Source: Phaeodactylibacter sp. (GTDB lineage: Bacteria > Bacteroidota > Bacteroidia > Chitinophagales > Saprospiraceae). From it: a stretch of 64,000 nucleotides of DNA. The DNA lies in contig NZ_JALEGS010000055.1 in assembly GCF_022763345.1 (NCBI RefSeq), forward strand, positions 1 to 64,000, written 5' to 3'. The notes under the pieces are model-generated. The model made no database searches and was not told where the DNA came from. It saw nothing but the letters and a program-made list of their open reading frames with translations. Made by a program: the position numbers and the translations under genes. Positions 8,828 through 17,885 of the stretch are shown here, one piece after another. The first letter of the stretch is position 1, and every line of letters starts with the position of its first letter.

Positions 8828-11419
8828 CTACTTTTTCTTTTTTGCAGTGGTCGTTTTTTTCTTCGCAGGTGCCTTTTTCTTGGCGGCCTTTTTCTTCGTT
8901 TCCTTAAACGAGCCAGGCAACTCTGCCTCAATGATGGCTTTCACCTGCTCCAGCGTCAAGTCTTTAGCCGCCTCCGAGGTCATCCGCTCGCCATCCACCT
9001 TTGGGATTTTGACGTTCTTGCGCTTAAAGCGGATGAAAGGCCCCCAACGGCCATTCTCTACGGATATTTTCTCCTCGTCCCAACGGTGGATATAGCGGTT
9101 GGCTTCTTTCTCGATCTTCTTCTCGATCAGCTCGTGCATATCCTCAAGCGAGATATTGTCGAAGTCGTATTTCCGGGGCACATTCACAAACAAGCCATCG
9201 TATTTCAGGAAGGGGCCAAACCGGCCTTTGCCTTTGGTAATCGGCTTGCCTTTGTAAGTACCTACGGGCGCATCTTCTTTCAGCTTGGCTTTAATCAGCT
9301 CAAAAGCGCGCTCTTGAGAAAGCTCCAACGGGTCTTCGTCTTTTGGGATGGAAACGAAAAACTTCTCTCCCATACGAACATAGGGCCCATAACGGCCAAC
9401 GCCGATTTGGACTGGCTCTCCTTCGTATTCACCAATGTCTCTGGGCAGCTCAAATAACTTGAGTGCTTCTTCGTAAGTAATGGTCTCCATAGACTGCCCA
9501 TGACGGAGGTTGGCATACTTGGGCTTCTCGTCCTCTTCCAGCTCATCGGGCGCACCGATTTGCGCTACGGGGCCGTTGCGGGTCATGCGGGTAAGCAACG
9601 TGCGGCCAGACTCGGGATCTTTACCAAGCACCCGCTCCCGCGTAGGGCGTTCAGCATTTTCCAGTGTTTGTTCCACTGTTTCGTGGAAAGGCCCATAGAA
9701 TGCCTTTAGCATGTTGGTCCACTCCTTGCTACCCTCAGCAATGGAGTCAAATTGCTTCTCAATATCAGCCGTGAAGCTGTAGTTCATGATTTCCTTGAAG
9801 TGCTCGCTCAGGAAATCGGCTACTGTAATGCCCATATCGGTGGCAAACAGGCGGTTCTTAACCGCGCCCGTCATCTCCGTCAGGGTTTCTTTTTTTATCT
9901 CGCCTGCCTTGGTAAGGGTTAGGAGCTGATAGGCCCGTTCGGTCCCGTCCCGGGTTTCCTTAACGATATAGCCACGCTCCGGCTCCATAATTTTGCTAAT
10001 GGTAGGTGCATAGGTGGACGGCCGGCCAATACCCAGCTCCTCAAGCTTCTTCACCAGTGCGGCCTCCGTGTACCGGGATGGCGGGCGGGTAAACCGCTGA
10101 ATGGCTGTCATGTTGAAGAGGTTGAGGTCCTGCCCCACCTTCAGCGGCGGCAGCATGCCCTTTGCTTCCTGATCTTCGTCTTCGTCATCGGTAGACTCCA
10201 GATAGACCTTCAGGAAACCATCAAACTTTAACACTTCGCCCTCCGCTTTGAGGTAAGCATCCGGCACGGTGCTAATGCCGATTTTAACAATGGTTTTCTC
10301 CAGTTCTGCATCGGACATCTGGGAAGCGATGGTCCGTTTCCAGATGAGTTCGTACAAACGCTGTTCGTCCCGGTTGCCGGAAGCATTTTGCCGGTTAATA
10401 TAGGTAGGGCGAATGGCTTCGTGCGCCTCTTGTGCGGATGCAGATTTGCCTTTATAACGGCGTGTTTTCAAATACTGGGAGCCGTACAGATGTTCGATTT
10501 CCTTGGCAATGCTCTTCAGTGCGACTTCACTCAGCGCTACGGAGTCCGTACGCATATAGGTAATATGCCCAGCCTCGTAGAGCCGCTGTGCCACACTCAT
10601 GGTCCGCTGCACGCTAAAACCCAGCTTACGGCTGGCTTCCTGTTGCAGGGTGGAAGTGGTAAAAGGTGCGGTTGGGCGGCGCTTGAGCGGCTTCACATCA
10701 ATATCCGTGATGCTGAACACCGCTTCCCGGCATTGCTGCAGGAACTGCTCCGCGTCTTTCTCGGTGGAAAAGCGGGATGGGTTCTCCGCCTTTAGTTTTA
10801 CGGATTTCCCCTGCTCATTTTTTACATCAAAAAGCGCATTGACCCGGAAAAACGGTGAAGGCTCAAAGTTCATAATCTCCCGCTCCCTTTCCACCAGTAG
10901 CTTGACTGCTACAGATTGGACCCGGCCGGCAGATAGCTTGCCTTTGATCTTTTTCCAAAGGATTTCGGATAGTTCATATCCTACCAGGCGGTCCAGAATC
11001 CGCCGGGCTTGCTGGGCATTGACCAGGTTTACATCCACCGTGCGTGGCTGCGTAATGGCCTTTTGAATAGCCGGCTTGGTAATTTCCCGAAAGACGATCC
11101 GCTTGGTTGAAGCTTCATCAAGCCCAAGCACTTTGCACAAGTGCCAGGAAATGGCTTCCCCTTCGCGGTCTTCATCCGTTGCAAGCCAGACTTCATCCGA
11201 CTTTTTGGCCAGGTCCTTGAGTTCCTTGACTACCTTTTTCTTGTCGGACGAAACGACATACTTGGGCTCAAAGTCATTCTCAATATCCACTGCCCCGCCC
11301 CGCTTATCTAAATCGCGGACGTGACCGAAGCTCGACTTGACGGTAAAATCCTTGCCGAGTATCTTTTCTATGGTTTTCGCCTTGGCTGGCGACTCTACTA
11401 TAAGTAAGTTCTTTGGCAT
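8828..11419 (-). CDS. topA: DNA topoisomerase I (type IA)
   Basis: 863 aa, typical of Bacteroidota TopA. It relaxes negative supercoils through a 5'-phosphotyrosine intermediate. The Toprim domain is at the N-terminus (LLIVESPAKAKTIEKILG; acidic triad region ATDEDREGEAISWHL about residues 80-95). The catalytic tyrosine lies in GHITYMRTDSV, about residue 290. Three C-terminal repeat modules (GVGRYGPYVRMGEKFFVSIP and two relatives) replace the zinc fingers of the E. coli enzyme. It ends in a Lys/Ala-rich tail likely to bind DNA. The promoter upstream matches the consensus in both boxes. Confidence 0.97.
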   Translation of the reverse strand: MPKNLLIVESPAKAKTIEKILGKDFTVKSSFGHVRDLDKRGGAVDIENDFEPKYVVSSDKKKVVKELKDLAKKSDEVWLATDEDREGEAISWHLCKVLGLDEASTKRIVFREITKPAIQKAITQPRTVDVNLVNAQQARRILDRLVGYELSEILWKKIKGKLSAGRVQSVAVKLLVEREREIMNFEPSPFFRVNALFDVKNEQGKSVKLKAENPSRFSTEKDAEQFLQQCREAVFSITDIDVKPLKRRPTAPFTTSTLQQEASRKLGFSVQRTMSVAQRLYEAGHITYMRTDSVALSEVALKSIAKEIEHLYGSQYLKTRRYKGKSASAQEAHEAIRPTYINRQNASGNRDEQRLYELIWKRTIASQMSDAELEKTIVKIGISTVPDAYLKAEGEVLKFDGFLKVYLESTDDEDEDQEAKGMLPPLKVGQDLNLFNMTAIQRFTRPPSRYTEAALVKKLEELGIGRPSTYAPTISKIMEPERGYIVKETRDGTERAYQLLTLTKAGEIKKETLTEMTGAVKNRLFATDMGITVADFLSEHFKEIMNYSFTADIEKQFDSIAEGSKEWTNMLKAFYGPFHETVEQTLENAERPTRERVLGKDPESGRTLLTRMTRNGPVAQIGAPDELEEDEKPKYANLRHGQSMETITYEEALKLFELPRDIGEYEGEPVQIGVGRYGPYVRMGEKFFVSIPKDEDPLELSQERAFELIKAKLKEDAPVGTYKGKPITKGKGRFGPFLKYDGLFVNVPRKYDFDNISLEDMHELIEKKIEKEANRYIHRWDEEKISVENGRWGPFIRFKRKNVKIPKVDGERMTSEAAKDLTLEQVKAIIEAELPGSFKETKKKAAKKKAPAKKKTTTAKKKK

Positions 11420-11453
11420 AGTTCTTTATTGGTACAAAGCGCTTTTATGACTG

Positions 11454-11482
11454 CAAATGTATAAAATTCATGAATTGTTCAA
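11454..11482 (-). promoter_or_regulatory. topA promoter
   Basis: The minus strand reads TTG (11480-11482), 18 bases, then TACATTTG (11454-11461), a good match to the Bacteroidota -33/-7 consensus. It lies 35 bp upstream of the topA ATG. Confidence 0.65.
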
Positions 11483-11535
11483 GCCTGGGGGAAGGGCACT
11501 GCCCCTTATATACGCAAAAAACTGGAATCAAAGTG

Positions 11536-11543
11536 TATATTTG
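11536..11543 (+). promoter_or_regulatory. -7 box of the WG-repeat gene
   Basis: TATATTTG is a perfect TAnnTTTG match and would give a leader of about 175 nt before the ATG at 11723. No TTG is found at the ideal -33 distance. Confidence 0.45.
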
Positions 11544-11722
11544 CGACAACAGACACTTTTTGTTTTTCTTCATATATAACAAAACGCACCTGAGTGAAAA
11601 CGCAAACATTTAAATGTAAAATTAATTCCTCAATTTCGCGTTTAAATGCCAACCCTCCCCGCCAAAGAAAACCTTTTATAAAAACATCATCAAATTCTAA
11701 ACGACATTTCCACCTTTTGCTT

Positions 11723-14700
11723 ATGCGCCTGTTTTTCATCCTGATCTCTTTACTGCTATTTGGTGGCTCACTGCCTGGGCAGCGGTATTTCCCGATCAAG
11801 AAGGACAACAAATGGGGGCTGATTGATGCCTCCGGTGAGCTGGTACAGGCTCCGGTTTATGATGCTATTGGCGAATTTAAGCAGTTTGGCTATGCCGTCA
11901 TGCAGTTTGAGGGCAAGGTTGGGCTGCTCGGTGACAACGGGCGGCGGATCCTGGAACCCCGGTACGAGGACATCAAAGTACTGGACTCCACGCTGATCGC
12001 GGTTATGGACAACGAAGCCTGGATGGTCGTCAACCTATTCGGCAAAGTCATTTTAGAAAAAGGATACGAGCGGGTCCACGTCGTTCGCCCAAACTTCCTT
12101 ACTTTCCAGAAAAAGGGCAAATGGGGGCTCACCAATCAGTTTGGGCATCGTCTCGCACCTCCGGAATACGACGAAATCAAGTCCTTTGGCGGAACGTTTT
12201 TCCTGACCCGCAAAAATCAGCAACTGGGCCTGCTCTCCGGTACCGGGCGGCAGATCATTGCCAACCGGGCGGAAGATATTCAAGTTTACCAAGACAGTCT
12301 GTTTTTCTTCAAAGAAGACAATCACTGGGGGGCAGTAGATTTTTACGGTATTGAGCGAATCCCCAATGAATTTAAGAGCTATAGCAAAATTGATGAAGGG
12401 TATATCAAACTCAGCAGCGAAAAAGGCAACAAAGTCTTTAGCCTTTATTGCAACCGGGTGATCACGCCCAACTGGCATCACGATTACTACAGTTTCTCCC
12501 CACGCTATCTGATTGTAAAAGACAACCGCCGCCTGGGGCTCATCAACTGGTGCGGACAGGAAGTTTTTGCGCCAGCCTACCATGAAATCCAACCCTATAC
12601 CCGCAACCACTTCCGGGTCAATCAGGATGGGCAGTGGGGCGTTGCCAACAAGGAAGGTGAACTGCTTATCCCTATGGCCTACGACTATATAGCGCCCCTG
12701 AAGAACAAACTTTGTGTGGTAAAAAAAGACGGGCTATTTGGATTGGTCCATATTAATGGAAAGGAGATCGTTGCGCCTGCTTACCACCGCATTGTGCTTG
12801 AGCAACAGCAAGCCAGGGCTTATACCGAAAGCCCGACCGGGGGCGAACAGCTTACCCTCCTTACTTTCGACGCCGATGGCTACCTGCGGGACGCTAATCA
12901 GCTACAGCAACATTTTCAGGTGAAAATAGGGGGTGAATCAAAGCGGGCTTCCGAAGGCGAGTTGGAAGCATCCACTCAAAACAGTCAGCTCCTTAAGTAT
13001 TTCGAATGGTTTTATGCACCAGAGGAAGACCGGTGGGGGCTGCGCCGCCTGAGTGACGGGAGCGTTCAGATTGAGCCCATGTTTTCTTACGTACAGGTGG
13101 AGCATGACCTGGGGCTCACTTTGGTTGGCATTCCTCAGTCCCATACTGTAGGCTTTGACCGTACCCGATTCCGGTTCGACCGCACCTACGGCATTGTCAA
13201 CAATGAAATTGGGCTGATGGTCACAGAGCTGGAGTTTCTGGACATCCGCCTGAATGATTTTAGGCAGGGCGGAAGCTTGGCCCGCTGTGTTTTTAGCAAT
13301 GGCAGGCATGGGCTGATTGATCAGACCGGACGGATTGCCCGGCGGGACCTGGCCTACATCGGGCATTTTGTCAATGGCGTTGCCCGTTTCAGCTTCAGCG
13401 GGCAATTGTCTGGCAACACGGATGCGGAGCTGCACCTTGGGCTTATTCGCGACTACCTGAGAGCATTGGCTTCTCCTAGCATTATGCAGGATTATACGCA
13501 ATATGATATTGAGTTTAAGGCGCAGGCCAACCTTATCTGTGAAGGTTGTGAATGGGGCTACCTTGATCAGGAAGGACAAGTCGTTGTGCCTCCGCAGTAT
13601 ACTTTTGCCAAAGACTTTGTCAATCAGGTTGGTATTGTGGCATGCCACGACAAGTGGGGCATGGTCAACCGGGATGCGAAGATCATCCTCCCGTGTGAGT
13701 ACGATGGTGTACAATTTATGGAGAACACCGACAACCAGATGGTCCGGGTGTACATTAAAGAGCCCAAATATGGGCTGGTGGACACCCTTGGGCAAATCAC
13801 AGTCAGCGCTGTGTACGACGAACTGGGGTACTTTAGCGAAGGCAGGCTGGCCGTGCGCCGCAATGGGCTCTGGGGCTTCGTAAATACCGATGGTATGGAA
13901 GTCATCCCCTGCCGCTTCCGCGAAGTTCAAAACTTCAGTCAGGGCCTGGCGGCCGTTCGCCTGGGCTCAGGTTGGGGTTTTGTGGATAAGCAGGGGCGTA
14001 TCATGATCGATTTGCAGTACCGCAGAGTGGGGAGTTTTTCCGACGGGCTGGCCTGGGTCGCAACCGACGATGGCATGGGCTACATCAATGAAGCCGGCGC
14101 TATGGCGATCCAACCGGATTTTGACCGGGCTTATGATTTCCAAAATGGCACCGCCCGGGTCATGGTAGATCAAAGCTATGGCTTGATTGACGTAACCGGA
14201 GCCTATCTACAGCGCCCGCGATTTACCCATATCGAGGCCTTTGACAGCAACGGCCTTGCGATTGCACAGGATGGGGGGCACACGGTTCATTACGAACTGA
14301 TTGATCAGCAGGGCAACTCCGTCACCAAACAAAAATTCAAATCCATCGAGCCATTCCGGGAAGGGTTGGCTGTTGTCAAAACAAAGAATGGGTACGGTTA
14401 TATTGACATCCGTGGCAACCTGGTCATAGAAGACCGCTTTTCAAAAGCCAGCCCGTTTTCAGAAGGTCTGGCTGCAGTTCAGCTGGAAGGGCAGTGCGGC
14501 TATATAGATGTGGCCGGGCGGCTGGTTATCCCATGCGATTTCTCTAAATGCCTTGATTTCAAAGATGGCCGTGCCGTGGTGTACAAGGGTATGCGCAAAG
14601 CTGGACTTATCGATCAATCCGGCAGTATGCTCATCGAGCCTAGTCTTGACCGTCTGCTCAACTTCCAGGAAGGACGAGGCCTGGTACGGGATGAACAATA

Positions 14701-15058
14701 CCGGTTTTACTACATTACCGAACAGGCCAGTCCGTATAATGGCTATTACGAACAAGCAACCGAATTCCAATACGGAGTTGCGGTCGTACAGGTGAATGGG
14801 AAATGGGGTATTATCAACCAGAAAGGCATTGAGATCATCCCGCCCCGCTATGACAAGATCGACTCCTTCCGGGATGGGTACGCCCGGGTCCGGATTCAGG
14901 GCTTTAACGGGCTGGCCAGCCTGGACGGCGAGCTGTTGGTGCAGCCTGATTATGAGTACATCAGCTACGCAGGAGAAGGGCTCTACCGCGTGGAAAAGGG
15001 TGATAAAATTGGCTACTTCGACCAGTCCGGGCAGTGGGTCTGGGCACTAAACCGTTAA
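11723..15058 (+). CDS. Secreted WG-repeat protein, 1111 aa
   Basis: The start is set at ATG 11723 because MRLFFILISLLLFGGSLPG is a clean signal peptide; the frame also opens 43 codons earlier (11594), but that leader is charged and non-helical. The mature protein is almost wholly WG repeats: many copies of a roughly 25-50-residue unit with a K/RWGLID-like or YGYID-like core, then G...I.P.YD.I, spread from residue 20 to the end. The family (WG_beta_rep) forms beta-rich, propeller- or solenoid-like folds of unknown biochemical role. No catalytic domain, membrane anchor or sorting domain is evident, so a soluble periplasmic or extracellular scaffold is the best guess. It stands alone between divergent topA and the TM2 gene. 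Confidence 0.9.
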   Translation: MRLFFILISLLLFGGSLPGQRYFPIKKDNKWGLIDASGELVQAPVYDAIGEFKQFGYAVMQFEGKVGLLGDNGRRILEPRYEDIKVLDSTLIAVMDNEAWMVVNLFGKVILEKGYERVHVVRPNFLTFQKKGKWGLTNQFGHRLAPPEYDEIKSFGGTFFLTRKNQQLGLLSGTGRQIIANRAEDIQVYQDSLFFFKEDNHWGAVDFYGIERIPNEFKSYSKIDEGYIKLSSEKGNKVFSLYCNRVITPNWHHDYYSFSPRYLIVKDNRRLGLINWCGQEVFAPAYHEIQPYTRNHFRVNQDGQWGVANKEGELLIPMAYDYIAPLKNKLCVVKKDGLFGLVHINGKEIVAPAYHRIVLEQQQARAYTESPTGGEQLTLLTFDADGYLRDANQLQQHFQVKIGGESKRASEGELEASTQNSQLLKYFEWFYAPEEDRWGLRRLSDGSVQIEPMFSYVQVEHDLGLTLVGIPQSHTVGFDRTRFRFDRTYGIVNNEIGLMVTELEFLDIRLNDFRQGGSLARCVFSNGRHGLIDQTGRIARRDLAYIGHFVNGVARFSFSGQLSGNTDAELHLGLIRDYLRALASPSIMQDYTQYDIEFKAQANLICEGCEWGYLDQEGQVVVPPQYTFAKDFVNQVGIVACHDKWGMVNRDAKIILPCEYDGVQFMENTDNQMVRVYIKEPKYGLVDTLGQITVSAVYDELGYFSEGRLAVRRNGLWGFVNTDGMEVIPCRFREVQNFSQGLAAVRLGSGWGFVDKQGRIMIDLQYRRVGSFSDGLAWVATDDGMGYINEAGAMAIQPDFDRAYDFQNGTARVMVDQSYGLIDVTGAYLQRPRFTHIEAFDSNGLAIAQDGGHTVHYELIDQQGNSVTKQKFKSIEPFREGLAVVKTKNGYGYIDIRGNLVIEDRFSKASPFSEGLAAVQLEGQCGYIDVAGRLVIPCDFSKCLDFKDGRAVVYKGMRKAGLIDQSGSMLIEPSLDRLLNFQEGRGLVRDEQYRFYYITEQASPYNGYYEQATEFQYGVAVVQVNGKWGIINQKGIEIIPPRYDKIDSFRDGYARVRIQGFNGLASLDGELLVQPDYEYISYAGEGLYRVEKGDKIGYFDQSGQWVWALNR

Positions 15059-15152
15059 GTAAGCCCGTGCTTCTTTCCTTACGTTGCTCAAGGTTTATAT
15101 CCATAAATACAGCAGCGTTTATCTATTTTCTACCGCCCTTGGCATAAGGTTG

Positions 15153-15182
15153 TTGAAAAAGGCGAAGTGATACCATATTTTG
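15153..15182 (+). promoter_or_regulatory. Candidate promoter of the TM2-domain gene
   Basis: TTG (15153-15155), 20 bases, then TATTTTG (15176-15182). This is a near-consensus Bacteroidota promoter 56 bp upstream of the ATG. Confidence 0.4.
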
Positions 15183-15237
15183 TACGCTAGTTTAATCCGG
15201 TGCCGCACACCGGGACAATTCTGAAAGTATTCCAACT

Positions 15238-16071
15238 ATGAAGAAGAAGAACGTAGCAGGTTTTTTGGCGTTGATTTTTGGCTTTTTTGGCGTGCACCGG
15301 TTTTACCTGGGGCAACGCGCTTTCGGTATTCTATACATGATAATTGCATTTTTTGCTATTTTAATTACGGCTGAAGAGGGCGTACCTTTTGTCCTCGCTC
15401 CTGCCATACTGGCACTTGTGGATGCCGTTCTCTTCTTCGCTATGCCCAGAGAGGACTTTGACCGCCGCTACAATAAAGATAAAGACCGCCATTGGTATGG
15501 CAGGCACTATCAAAACACCGACCGTTTCCCGGCACCAAGCCGCCGCCGCAGGGTCCACCAATCTGAGTTTGAAATCGTAAAGCGGCGGGGCATCCAAAAC
15601 TTCCGTGATTACTGCTTTGAGGCGGCAGCTGAAGATTTTGAGCAAGCCCTGAGCCTTGAGCCCGAAAATGCGGCCATCCACTACAACCTGGCGGCCACTT
15701 ATTCCATGCTGGAGGATGAACAGCTTGCGTTCCAGCACCTGGAAGAGGCGGTAGAATACGGCTTTGACCAGGTAGAAAAAATCCATAACCACGACGCCCT
15801 GGCTTTCTTGCGCTCCCGCCCGGCCTTTCAGGCTTTTGTAGACAACGGCTACCGGCTACCGGTACTTGGGCTGGAGGCACCGGAGGAATCGGAAGAACTG
15901 GAGTTAAAATCACCCCGCCCCTCCCCTGTCGCCAAAGATGCCGCAACGGCTCCCAACGATAAACTGCTCGAACAAATCGTGGAGTTAGGCAAGCTCCGCG
16001 ACCGGGGCATCCTCACAGATGAAGAATTCGCTCAGCAAAAGGAAAAGCTGATGATGAAGCAGCGTGGCTAA
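15238..16071 (+). CDS. TM2 domain / TPR / SHOCT membrane protein
   Basis: 277 aa with three parts. Residues 1-80 are a TM2 domain: two transmembrane helices with the FGFFGVHRFYLGQ motif. A basic, Tyr/Arg-rich linker follows. Residues about 110-195 are TPR-like (FEAAAEDFEQALSLEPENAAIHYNLA). The last 35 residues are a SHOCT-type helical motif (QIVELGKLRDRGILTDEEFAQQKEKL), a short domain thought to mediate oligomerisation. TM2 and SHOCT are often found in small membrane proteins of unknown role; having both with a TPR suggests a cytosol-facing adaptor on the inner membrane. It ends before a strong bidirectional terminator. Confidence 0.88.
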   Translation: MKKKNVAGFLALIFGFFGVHRFYLGQRAFGILYMIIAFFAILITAEEGVPFVLAPAILALVDAVLFFAMPREDFDRRYNKDKDRHWYGRHYQNTDRFPAPSRRRRVHQSEFEIVKRRGIQNFRDYCFEAAAEDFEQALSLEPENAAIHYNLAATYSMLEDEQLAFQHLEEAVEYGFDQVEKIHNHDALAFLRSRPAFQAFVDNGYRLPVLGLEAPEESEELELKSPRPSPVAKDAATAPNDKLLEQIVELGKLRDRGILTDEEFAQQKEKLMMKQRG

Positions 16072-16088
16072 CCCCCGTTGTACAGCAT

Positions 16089-16127
16089 AAAAAACGGGCT
16101 GAAAACCGAAGTTTCAGCCCGTTTTTT
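16089..16127. terminator. Bidirectional terminator
   Basis: Perfect 16-bp stem: the A-run plus CGGGCTGAAA (16089-16104) pairs with TTTCAGCCCG plus the T-run (16112-16127), with a 7-base loop. The A-run and T-run allow termination of both converging genes. Confidence 0.92.
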
Positions 16128-16150
16128 ATTTAACCCTGTGGGCTGCTCAC

Positions 16151-17806
16151 TTAAAACCGGAACATCACCCCTGCCATAGCATTAATCCCGAAAATCGGGT
16201 AGCGGAACCAACGTTCCCGGCGGTTGTTGGCGAGGTTGTTGATTTGAATAAACCCACCAAACTTTTCTGAAAAGAAGAAGTCTGCGCCAAGGCTAAGGTC
16301 AAACAAGCCATTTAGGTTGTCTGCCTCCATGGTCTCCGGGTTCAGATAAGGCACCCCGTTTTCCAGGAAAAAGTCCCCTTTAACAGTCAACCGGTCCTCC
16401 ATCGTAGTGTAGCGAAGCCCGGCATTGACAGAAAGGGCCGGCAGATGCCAGGGTTTCTGATCATCCTCAAGCGTGTATATGTTTTGGCTGAAAGCCGCAA
16501 TCGCCTTGAAGCCCTCAAAAATTGGAGCCGTTACGGAGCCTTTGATCGTGACGATACTTCCATCCTGGTACAGGACATCAAACCTTGGATGATCATCGAA
16601 AGGATCGAGCAGCCGGAAAGTGGCCAGGTCATCAACGGCCTGATAGCCAACCTGAAAATCATAGTCTATACCCTCTACATTGCCCCGGGCACCACCGTAA
16701 TAACTGTAATACAACGTGTTGCGAATGCGAAGGGGCGAGCCCACAAATGGGTTGTAAGTAGCCAGGCTACGGTAATTGTTCTTCTGCAAAGTACCATCAG
16801 CGCCCACGTAGGCGTTCACGATGCCCTCCAGAATGACGGCTGTAGCCTCAATATCCGGGAAGAAGGTGAAGTTATCGTCATTGGAAGCCAGGTTAAAGCC
16901 AAGCTTCACGCGAAAGCGGTCGGCATGGTAGGTGTAGTTCGGCCGCAGGAAGAAGTTGTTCAGGCTTTGGTCGCCTTCCGAATCATCGTAGCTCGTGAAG
17001 TCGGTCTGTATTTCCACCGAAAGCGGGTGGGTATCGTCAAACCACTTGGTGCCACGGAAAACCAAGTCGAAGCCATTCTCCCGGGAAGGGGAATAGCTGT
17101 CGTTCATCAGGTAGGTTTTGAAGCCTGCGTAGTAGTTGAAGTCTGCCTCAGTACGGGCACTATTGTAAATACTAGCCTGACCGTCAAAGATAGAGAAGCG
17201 TTGCCGTACCTCTTCCGGGTCGAAGGTAATCACCTCGTCAAGTGCCTCCGCCACCTCATTGTAGCCGTAATAATGTACAGTATTCGAGGTGTATTCAAGG
17301 TGGGCATTGACGGCAAAGCCCTGATCGAAGTGGTAGGTCCCATCTACGCCACCGTTGCTGTTGCTGAAGCGCTGATTCTCGACATTTTGCCCGTTGTTGG
17401 CAGAATGGTGATTGGCGAAGAGATCAATGCTCAGGTTGTCGTTATTGTTAATGTTGTAATACCCCTGCCCGAATAAAGCAGCTGGGAAACCACCGCCTGC
17501 TTTGATGTAGCCGTTGTAGCCTTCTTCGGTTTTTTCCCGCCTCATGGCGAGGGGCCTGATCTTTGGCGGCAGATACTCTACAGGCAGCGTACCGGAAAAC
17601 ACATCGTACTCCAGCCGGCGGGCGGAGGTGTCCAGGGGGGGCAATTCCGGGTCTACCCGAAACCGCTCCGCATCGCCCAGGCGGGCATCGAAGCTTTTAA
17701 TGATATCAATTTCGCCGGAAGGCAGGTCGTCCGGGTCTTGTGCCAAAGCAGGTTGGGCAAAGGCAACTCCAATCAGCAGGAACATTATAAACTTGCAGTA
17801 TTTCAT
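16151..17806 (-). CDS. Outer-membrane beta-barrel protein (TonB-receptor-like barrel)
   Basis: 551 aa with signal peptide (MKYCKFIMFLLIGVAFAQPALAQ, in part). The mature part alternates aromatic/polar strands throughout and ends in an aromatic residue (FRF), as outer-membrane barrels do. It has no plug domain and no TonB box, so it is shorter than a true TonB-dependent receptor; the barrel style resembles those annotated that way in Bacteroidota. It follows the 1043-aa TPR gene by 79 bp on the same strand, probably co-transcribed. A porin or an assembly partner of the TPR protein are both possible; the substrate is unknown. Confidence 0.75.
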   Translation of the reverse strand: MKYCKFIMFLLIGVAFAQPALAQDPDDLPSGEIDIIKSFDARLGDAERFRVDPELPPLDTSARRLEYDVFSGTLPVEYLPPKIRPLAMRREKTEEGYNGYIKAGGGFPAALFGQGYYNINNNDNLSIDLFANHHSANNGQNVENQRFSNSNGGVDGTYHFDQGFAVNAHLEYTSNTVHYYGYNEVAEALDEVITFDPEEVRQRFSIFDGQASIYNSARTEADFNYYAGFKTYLMNDSYSPSRENGFDLVFRGTKWFDDTHPLSVEIQTDFTSYDDSEGDQSLNNFFLRPNYTYHADRFRVKLGFNLASNDDNFTFFPDIEATAVILEGIVNAYVGADGTLQKNNYRSLATYNPFVGSPLRIRNTLYYSYYGGARGNVEGIDYDFQVGYQAVDDLATFRLLDPFDDHPRFDVLYQDGSIVTIKGSVTAPIFEGFKAIAAFSQNIYTLEDDQKPWHLPALSVNAGLRYTTMEDRLTVKGDFFLENGVPYLNPETMEADNLNGLFDLSLGADFFFSEKFGGFIQINNLANNRRERWFRYPIFGINAMAGVMFRF

Positions 17807-17885
17807 CGGGCTATGCGCTATTTTTTAGTCTGAGGAATAAGGTTTAGTGCCCTGCCTTCCGTCTGACAGGGCATTAAGGATGTCG

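Noticed and set aside
12938..13930. 330-codon minus-strand frame
   Set aside because: It is antisense to the WG-repeat gene and shows no motif.
16445..17476. 343-codon plus-strand frame
   Set aside because: It is antisense to the outer-membrane barrel gene, which has a signal peptide and C-terminal aromatic residue.
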